From: Flaccisagitta enflata
Taxonomy: Eukaryota > Chaetognatha > Sagittoidea > Aphragmophora
Length of the DNA: 64,000 nucleotides
Reading direction: 5' to 3'
Assembly (NCBI GenBank): GCA_965153355.1
Contig: OZ231128.1
Coordinates: forward strand, 10,478,001-10,542,000
Shown: positions 57,455 to 64,000 of the stretch, one piece after another
Layout of the letters: each line of letters starts with the position of its first letter
Position numbering within the stretch: the first letter of the stretch is position 1
Notes under the pieces: model-generated
What the model was told of the DNA's origin: nothing
Databases searched by the model: none
What the model saw: only the letters and a program-made list of their open reading frames with translations
Program-made: the position numbers and the translations under genes

Positions 57455-57640
57455 AGTTTGCTCCCTCAATTTTGGCTACCTAAGCCCCGCTACTTATTCT
57501 GGTTCCTCGAGACCAATAGCCAATTTGATCAGTTTTTGAATGACAATCAACAAAACAGACACCAGATTACCATAGAATGGGGCAACTGGGGCATACTCAA
57601 AGTGAAAATCTTCATCAAAGATGCGGTACGAAGTCAATCG
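57455..57640 (+). pseudogene. degenerate reverse-transcriptase-like fragment
   Basis: One frame reads PKPRYLFWFLETNSQFDQFL, then NDNQQNRHQITIEW and GILKVKIFIK. This loosely follows the palm-to-thumb stretch of Penelope-like or related retroelement RTs (...FLxxLNxxHPxIxFTxE...LxFLDVxI). The catalytic DD motif is not preserved, so assignment is tentative. Confidence 0.3.
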
Positions 57641-57736
57641 CCGTTACAAATTGCCTGAGTGTTTGCTCCTCAGCATCCATCGCCGAATGCGAATCTTTTT
57701 TTGTGTGAATCTCCTCATATGTCACTTTTTTTTTTG

Positions 57737-57932
57737 GTCGCGAGTTATGCGGCTCCACACCCCCCATTGGTCCATCTATCTGTCATTTGATAAGTCCATC
57801 TGTCAAAGTTTTACTTGTTTCTTGGCGGTTTTTGCATTACTGCGCCTGCCCAAATGCATGGTTAACCATTTTTCACTGCCCCTGCCAACCCGCACGCCAC
57901 TTGAGTAGCTCTATAACCGGCCTTGGTTTTTC
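57737..57932 (-). mobile_element. hairpin element, degenerate copy
   Basis: ttggtcgcgagttatgcggc, ctgcgcctgcccaaatgcat, cctgccaacccgcacgccac, ending aaccggccttggttt. Confidence 0.6.
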
Positions 57933-58538
57933 TAGCTCTTCTTGTGTAAGACATTGTTGATACTGGAGAACAACTTTCATTTTGAGGTTGTCTCATTCTT
58001 TCAAATGAATCTTTCACCGCTTGGTGAGAAATAAATACTAAATATACAGGCTAATCTAATTGGAAAATCAGGAGTTTTTAAACCGGGCTCTGTCTTTCTG
58101 TCGGGCTCCTTGCAATAATGAGGAGAGAGCCCGGAATGCTCTGTCAGAAAAATTCCTAAAAAAAGCCCTGATCATCACCCATGCTACTTTACTGGTACTT
58201 TTTGTTGCCGTTCGCAATTGAATACAGAATGAGCATCAAACCGCAATCTAACTATTCATTTCTAACTTTTTGGCCAAGGGGCCGCATAAACCCGTTATCC
58301 TGCAGAACACAGTGCCTACTATCGTCCTTCACCCCCCCCCCCTCAACGTCGATCCAAGCCCCAATCTAGGCTACTAAGGCCTAAAATTTGCCTTCACAAG
58401 CCTAAAATCAGCCTCTCAGGACAAAAAACAGCGCTTGCGGGACACTCCTACCCCAAACGTCACCCCCCCCCCCATCCAGCAAGCACTCGAATCCATCTCG
58501 CACAAAACTAATTAAGAATCTAAAATTTTCCGACTCAC

Positions 58539-58592
58539 CTTGTATTTGAACGCTAACTTGGCAAAGCCTGGACCTTCGTCGTTGCTCCCCAT
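58539..58592 (-). CDS. possible first coding exon of an unknown gene
   Basis: Minus-strand ATG at 58592-58590 opens MGSNDEGPGFAKLAFKYK, ending in phase 0 at the strong donor AAG|GTGAGT. Codon choice and donor are better than in the surrounding DNA. I could not find the next exon downstream. It may lie beyond or within the tropomyosin interval. I do not recognise the product; it may be chance. Confidence 0.35.
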
Positions 58593-59001
58593 CAAGAACT
58601 CATTTCTACAGCCGTATGGGCCGTAGAGCGCCGACTTTAGCTAACTTTGATAGTCAGAAAACATGAGTAGCATCCTGCTAACTAGTAAAGGAATGATAAA
58701 ACTTAAGATCAATTTAAGAGAATAGTTATTGGTCATTATTCAGTACATGATTAATTTATATACACGCACAACTATCTAATAATGATAAATACGCAAAAAA
58801 AAGCGATCCTAGTGGTTCCTCTTTTAAAGGTGTACATGCGCGTGATCCCCAAAAAAACAAAACCGCATCGACCATCGAGACGACTGCATGACAATTTAGG
58901 GGCGAGGGTCACACTAGCCACACGCCAAGTCATTCTTTTATGTATCAAAATTTGTGTATAGCACTAGCCCCCCCCCCCCATTTGTCTCCACATTGAGATA
59001 A

Positions 59002-59007
59002 TTTATT
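59002..59007 (-). terminator. AATAAA poly(A) signal of the Q-rich gene
   Basis: Minus-strand AATAAA (plus tttatt) about 290 bp after the stop codon. Confidence 0.4.
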
Positions 59008-59296
59008 CGGAATTGAAATGTAAGCGTAGTATTCATTTAAATAAATCCTGGTTTGATAAGTTGGAGCAATAAGACAAAAGACGTCAGGTTTGTATTGGAA
59101 ATTTCCCTAAAAGAACAAAAATCAGCGTCGAATGTGAAATAAAAGACCAATTGTGACATCTAACGACGACGAGCGAATGTCTACGAATTGACTAACTCGT
59201 TAACCTATTAATTCTTCTTTCATTTACACAAATATATATACTAAGGTCTTTGTAGTTTCCAACTCCGCTCTCTGTAGTCTCTATAGAAGCAGCTTA

Positions 59297-60197
59297 TTAT
59301 TCCATAACCGAGGAGTTGGGAATTAACTGCTTCAGTTGATCCAACTGCGCGGGAGTCAAATTGGCCAATTGCTCTTTTGTCAATTGAATGTATTTGCCAG
59401 CTCCAGGCATTCCAATCTTCGCAGTTTCCGTTGAGGAAGCGGAAGAAGACACGATCTGCACCAACTTGACAGGAGACGAAGAAGCGCCCACGCCGCGCGG
59501 TGGTTGCGGAAGTTGCTGTTGTTGTTGCTGATGCTGTAGAACGACAGTTTGAGGTTGCTGATGCGTCGTCAGAACTTGCTGAACTACCGGCTGAGCGGCC
59601 GCTGTCGCAACTTGCTGGATTTGTTGGTTAGGAAACGGAGTTGCTTGTTGATGAGGCGGGGAAGTGACAGCTTGAACGGGCACCAGTCTCCCGCCCACGT
59701 TGAGAAGAACCACCTTGCCTTGCTGCGGTGAAGCCGCGAGTGCTGTAGCTAGCTGTTGTTGTTGTAGCTGTTGTTGTTGTTGATCCCTCGATGGCGCGAT
59801 CACTTGAATAGTCTGAGCGCCACTTCCAGCGGCAAGAGCAACACCTTGCGCAACTTGAATCCCACTGTTGGGTATCACTTGCGCGGGCACAACTTGCTGC
59901 TGCTGCTGCTGTAGTTGAATATTTTGTCCGTCTTGGATGACGTGTATCTGCTGCGTCTGTTGTTGCAGCTGCTGCGTTTGTTGTTGCAGCCGTTGCGATG
60001 GCGACGGCGAAGACGACGCTGGATTCAATTGTCTTACAGCTGCGAGTCCCATCGGCGATTTGAGGGGCGATTTCAAATGTATGACGTTTTGTTGTTGTTG
60101 TTGCTGTTGCTGTACCGTCGGTGGCGACCGCACGATCAGTTGTTGTTGTTGTTGTTGCGGTTGACCGTGTGCAACTGGGGAAACTTGTTTTTGCTGG

Positions 60198-60240
<43 letters not shown>

Positions 60241-60610
60241 CTTGAATGTGCTGTTGCGGCGGTGAGACAATGATAGTGGAAGACGACGAAGATGAGAGTC
60301 TTTCATTCAAAACCGGCGTTGTGGAAGAGGCGCCATTTTGCATCGCAACTGGATTTTTATGCCGCTGTTTTTGAAGCTGTTGTTGTTGTTGCTGTTGTTG
60401 TGGTTGTTGGTGGAGTGACTGTTGTTGTGGTTGTGGTTGTTGGTGCTCCTTTTGTATAGCGAGAATCCTGGCGAGTCGTTCCTCATCTAGCACGATGGGT
60501 TCTCCAGTCAGCGCCGCGTGTTGAAGCACTTGCGTCCCGATGGCCTGTTGCAACGCCGCTGGATTCAGGACGACGCCTTGAGGAGTCACGAACCCTTTAC
60601 CGGGAATTTG
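59297..60610 (-). CDS. Q-rich protein, terminal exon
   Basis: 437 codons plus TAA, acceptor CATCCGCAG. It starts QIPGKGFVTPQGVVLNPAAL; long CAA/CAG tracts lie at 60110-60240 and 60375-60450. Confidence 0.88.
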
Positions 60611-63440
60611 CTGCGGATGCAAGAAGACCGAAGTATGGCAAAGAAAATAACTAATAAATAATAATTATCACTTAAAAATAGCAATAGGCCTAATCACCAA
60701 TAAATAATAAATCAATAATCACTTGAGTACGGAGGGGCAAAATGGGTAACCTGAGGTAATACTTTTTTTTCGAAAAAATTAAGAATAATGATGGCAATTA
60801 TAATAATCAAGGAAGTTTTAGTGTGTCTAGCTTTGGAAGAAAACACAAATTTTGTTGAAACTAATGCTAGAACCTGCAGTTGATTAGGAGGCACGGCGAT
60901 CTTGAAAGTAACTTTCTGGGTGGGATTCACTTGTCGAGGAGCAGCAGCAGCAGCAGCGGCGGTTGGAGGGGCTGGAGTGTTGGATTTTGCTGGGACGGCG
61001 GCGGAAGTGGCGCTGGCATTCGGCTTCACCGCTGGAATGGGACCGGTCACGCTCTGCGCAAGGATAACAAGATATGGTATTCACCAATTATCATATGAGC
61101 ACGGCAAAAAAAAATTAGTCAGGGACAGCTTTTTTCGTGATTTCACTGTAGCTCCAGGCTTCCAGCTTTTATCCAAGCGAAAACTTGCGAATCAAGAGAA
61201 TTAGTTTTTTTCTTTGCCTTTCAATGGCAATGCCTACAGACTATATCATGTATTCAGTCCTTAAAAAATCATTATCTCATTAAATCAGTGAGCAGGCCCA
61301 ATTAGCGCTTTACCTAAGTAAGAGCGGGGACATCCCTGGCCATCAATTACCTGAGAAAGAGCGGTAACATCCCTGGGCATTAATTACCTGAATAAGAGCG
61401 GTGACATCCCTGGGCAATAATTACCTGAGTAAGAGCGGTGACATCCCTGGGCAATAATTACCTGAGTAAGAGCGGTGACATCCCTGGGCAATAATTACCT
61501 GAGTAAGAGCGGTGACATCCCTGGGTGTGTTTGCGACGGCGGCGGCGGAAACGACTGGTTTCACGACGTTGGTCATAATTTGCGTGGCAACCACATCGGG
61601 AACGGGACTCACGGAATCGGGGAAAGTCCCAGTCGCGTTAGTCGCCGTCACCGTCGTCGTCATCGTCGTCGTCGCACACGTAGATGTTAATGGTGACATG
61701 AAAGCGGCTTCCGAGGATGTCAACGTCGTGGCTTTCCGCCGATTTTCGAGCAAGTTTCTGACGGTGACAGATCGTGTCGCTCCTCCTCCTCCGCCACTGC
61801 CGCTGTTTTTGTTGCCGGCGCTGACGAGGTCATGCAGCGGTGGATTGGATGAGGGAATGGAGATGATAGGACCACCACCCGCAGCAGCGGCGGATGCGGG
61901 GGATGGAGATGAAGCGGCGAGAACTGGAACGATAGCCTGCTGTTGCGGCTGTTGTAGTATCGACTGAGAAGTCGGTTGTTGTTGTTGTTGAACTGGAATG
62001 ACCTGAACGGCCTGCGTGCCTTGAGGAGTGACATAGCGAACAATCTGAGCAGTTTGTTGCAGTTGAGGCGTCGGCAGCGCGATGCCAGTCACGGCATTCG
62101 TTGCCGCCGCAGCTGCCGCTGCCGAAGCTGGAGGGCCACGTGGGGGATTGGCAGTCACCACAAGAGCGGGGCCTCTAGGAGAAGGAGCGATAAGTCTGTG
62201 CTGTTTGGCGGTTGAAGCGTTCATGGACTGCAGATGGGCTAATTGCTGATGGGCCATGACCTGCTGGGTGTTGAGCAGGATTTGTTGTGTTTGTCCATTG
62301 GGAAGGCGAACGGAGGCGATGATGGGTTGTTGGGGAGCCGATTGGGGACTGACGGGTTGCTGCAAGATGATGCTTCCACCCGCCGTTTGAACGATTTGCG
62401 GCGTGGCTGTTGATGAGGAGGAAGAAGTAGCCGACGACGCGGGATTGGTTACGATCACCGATTGCGGTTGCTGTTGGGATGACGATGAAGATGATGATGA
62501 TCCAGAGGGTCGAACGACTATAAATCCACCACCACCGCCGACTGCCGGGGTGACGGCGGCGATCTTGTTACCGTCGGCCGTCGTGATCAACTGCGTCGTC
62601 GACGTCTGAGAGGCAAGCGCAGCAATCGGTTGAATCGGCTTTGGCTGTTGTTGTTGAGATTGCTGTTGTTGAGATACTGGAACTTGCTGAAGCGGCTGTT
62701 GCTGAGCAAGGCTGGTCGATGGGGGCTGCTGTTGTTGTTGTTGCACGAGAATGTGCTGTTGACCGTTGATAGTGACGACTTGTTGGTTGCCGGTTGAACA
62801 GACGACGTAACGTGGTTGACCGCCCGGCCGAGCCTGAATTAACTGAAGACATTTAAGGAGAAATTATCTTTTAACAAGTTGTTCATAATTGAAACCGGTG
62901 TCATGCCATAAATTCATTATTTAATCAATAACATTTTGAAAATAGAAACTGTGAACAAAAACGGAAGAGGAACCAGAGCTCTAACAGATGCGCCGCGTGA
63001 AAGCGCACCATTAACAAGATATCTTACACACGAAAAGAATTGGTATGCCCTAAAATCTTTTAGGGCAGGGGCGCTAAAACGTCGCCGATTGAGAAAAGGA
63101 TTCATACTTAATTTATTTGTGTGACTGCGCCAATCTGAAATGTGCTGTAAAGTCCATCAAGAAAGGGTGAAAGAAATGTAATAAAATATCATACAATTTT
63201 GTACAATTACTGAAATATTAAAAAATGATAAAATTCATAATTTACAAATTATAAAATTCAGAAAATAAGACAAAAACATAATACAGAGTAAAAGAAAGAG
63301 TAAAAGATAAAATTTTATAAATGGAGCAAACGTTCTGTTTGAATGTTAGTGTGAGAAAAGAAGGATACCTGCACAGCATTTCCTCCCGGCACACCCACGA
63401 CGACCGGAACTCTGGGTGCAGAGGGTTTGTCCCCATCGGT
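59297..63440 (-). CDS. glutamine-rich nuclear-type protein, 3' part
   Basis: Four exons are visible: 63440-63369, 62842-61499, 61053-60874, 60610-59297. All junctions are phase 0. They give 969 residues up to TAA at 59299-59297; the 5' end lies beyond the window. The product is dominated by Gln tracts with Ala-, Ser- and Pro-rich segments and hydrophobic QxVxV-type motifs, as in activation domains and chromatin co-regulators. Ordered parts are PRYVVCSTGNQQVVTINGQQ early in the big exon, VTFKIAVPPNQLQ at the third exon's end, LDEERLARILAIQKEH, and a C-terminal helix-like KEQLANLTPAQLDQLKQL. There is no DNA-binding domain in the visible part. I cannot name the family; Sp-, TAF4-, EP400- or polyhomeotic-like proteins have similar composition. 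Confidence 0.8.
60725..60873. repeat. MITE half filling the intron of the Q-rich gene
   Basis: It shares ggcaaaatgggtaacctgag-type sequence, ggaagttttagtgtgtctag and aactaatgctagaac with 24349-24500. The match stops at the exon border. Confidence 0.7.
60874..61053 (-). CDS. Q-rich protein, Ala/Pro exon
   Basis: 60 codons, acceptor TTGCGCAG, donor CTGCAG|GTTCTA. The intron that follows is mostly a repeat whose similarity begins at the donor. Confidence 0.85.
61312..61533. repeat. 37-bp tandem array of exon end plus 5' splice site
   Basis: Six copies start at 61312, 61349, 61386, 61423, 61460 and 61497 (acctgagtaagagcggtgac, then atccctgggcaataatt). The copy at 61497 joins the coding exon. 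Divergence rises with distance from the exon. Confidence 0.95.
61499..62842 (-). CDS. Q-rich protein, large exon
   Basis: 448 codons, acceptor TGTCTTCAG, donor ACTCAG|GTAATT. Gln, Ser, Ala and Pro tracts. The last part of the exon with the donor is tandemly repeated five more times downstream at 37-bp steps. Confidence 0.88.
63369..63440 (-). CDS. Q-rich protein, first visible exon
   Basis: 24 codons, acceptor TTCTTCTCAG, donor GTGCAG|GTATCC, starting TDGDKPSAPRVPVVVGVPGG. Confidence 0.75.
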
Positions 63441-63589
63441 CTGAGAAGAAATTTAGGTTTTGGTTTTCAAAAGTTGTGCATGATTGATGATGTAAAGACA
63501 AGGCAACTTATGTCGTCGTATAATTCACCGTGTTTCCTCTAATTAGCGCCATTCCTATAATAAGCGCCCCCTCCCTACTTTTGACAATA

Positions 63590-63745
63590 CAGTATGATTG
63601 TTCTGAACTGTAACATAGGATGAGGACATAACGCAAAAACTAAAAGGGCTAGCCAAATTCTGAAAATAGTCCTTGGAAGATATGAGTTTGCAGATTTTTG
63701 TATGAAAACTCCAAGGATTTTTTTGTAAAATTTGATCCAATTAAC
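63590..63745. repeat. fragment of the palindrome's core sequence
   Basis: gctagccaaattctgaaaat, tggaagatatgagtttgcag and ccaaggattttttt match the complement of 55550-55660 inside the MULE-like element. It lies at the upstream end of the Q-rich region. Confidence 0.55.
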
Positions 63746-64000
63746 ACATCATGCACTGGAGGGTAATTTCTGCAAAAAAAGGATGATTTTGTTATGACTA
63801 AAATGAACTGCCGTCCTTTATATTGCTCTCATTTCTAAACGGTTAGAGCTACTGATCCCAGATTGGTCTAAAATGAAAGATATTTTGATGTAGTTTTAGG
63901 AGGAAAAATAAGAAAAAGGATTTTTTAAAGAGTTATCACGCAAAGTATAAATGATATTGTCTTTTCAGGAGAAATTTTATGCAAAATTGACTTTCAGTTC

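Noticed and set aside
59915-60265. Leu/Arg-rich plus-strand frame
   Set aside because: Complement of CAG/CAA glutamine tracts in the terminal exon of the Q-rich gene.
61512-61967. 151-codon plus-strand frame
   Set aside because: Antisense shadow of the Q-rich exon.
63321-63542. 73-codon plus-strand frame
   Set aside because: Shadow over the first visible Q-rich exon on the minus strand.

Overview
The window looks like nuclear DNA of an animal, most likely a soft-bodied marine invertebrate. The evidence is spliced genes with GT-AG introns, an SLC16 monocarboxylate transporter, a 284-residue-type tropomyosin, a SMIM30-like micropeptide, a prohormone-like exon with amidation sites, and a very dense load of DNA transposons, MITEs and microsatellites. 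I cannot name the phylum. No RNA gene, CRISPR array or prokaryotic operon is visible. Most long reading frames here are microsatellite artefacts.

Layout. 1-4.1 kb: repeats, then one minus-strand exon (3238-4080) of a putative amidated neuropeptide precursor. 4.2-19.6 kb: nested repeats only, including hairpin-ended elements with internal satellites, TA-target MITEs, a hAT-type MITE and a Tc1-like transposase relic. 19.7-34.3 kb (minus): a 12-exon SLC16/MCT gene reconstructed in frame to 645 residues; its introns carry foldbacks, MITEs, a 305-bp satellite and long (TTTC)n and (CT)n tracts. 34.4-42.5 kb: its putative promoter with a perfect CRE, then repeats and minisatellites. 42.575-43.777 kb (plus): a two-exon, 60-residue SMIM30 homologue. 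44-46.6 kb: MITEs and hairpin elements. 46.7-53.1 kb (plus): tropomyosin, nine coding exons. 53.3-57.3 kb: a 4-kb near-palindromic transposon with a 9-bp target duplication, itself hit by a hAT MITE. 58.5 kb (minus): a possible first coding exon of an unknown gene. 59.3-63.4 kb (minus): the 3' part (969 residues) of a glutamine-rich nuclear-type protein whose start lies beyond the window.

The genes are functionally unrelated (transport, contractile cytoskeleton, membrane micropeptide, secreted peptide, nuclear regulator), so there is no operon logic. Two themes stand out. First, a large superfamily of short elements shares one architecture: a short word X at the 5' end, and X-loop-X' as a hairpin at the 3' end. 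X differs between subfamilies while complementarity is kept. This resembles Helentron-associated/DINE-like elements. Second, about 6 of 24 resolved 5' splice sites abut a repeat boundary or are themselves tandemly duplicated, which suggests repeat-driven remodelling of intron starts.
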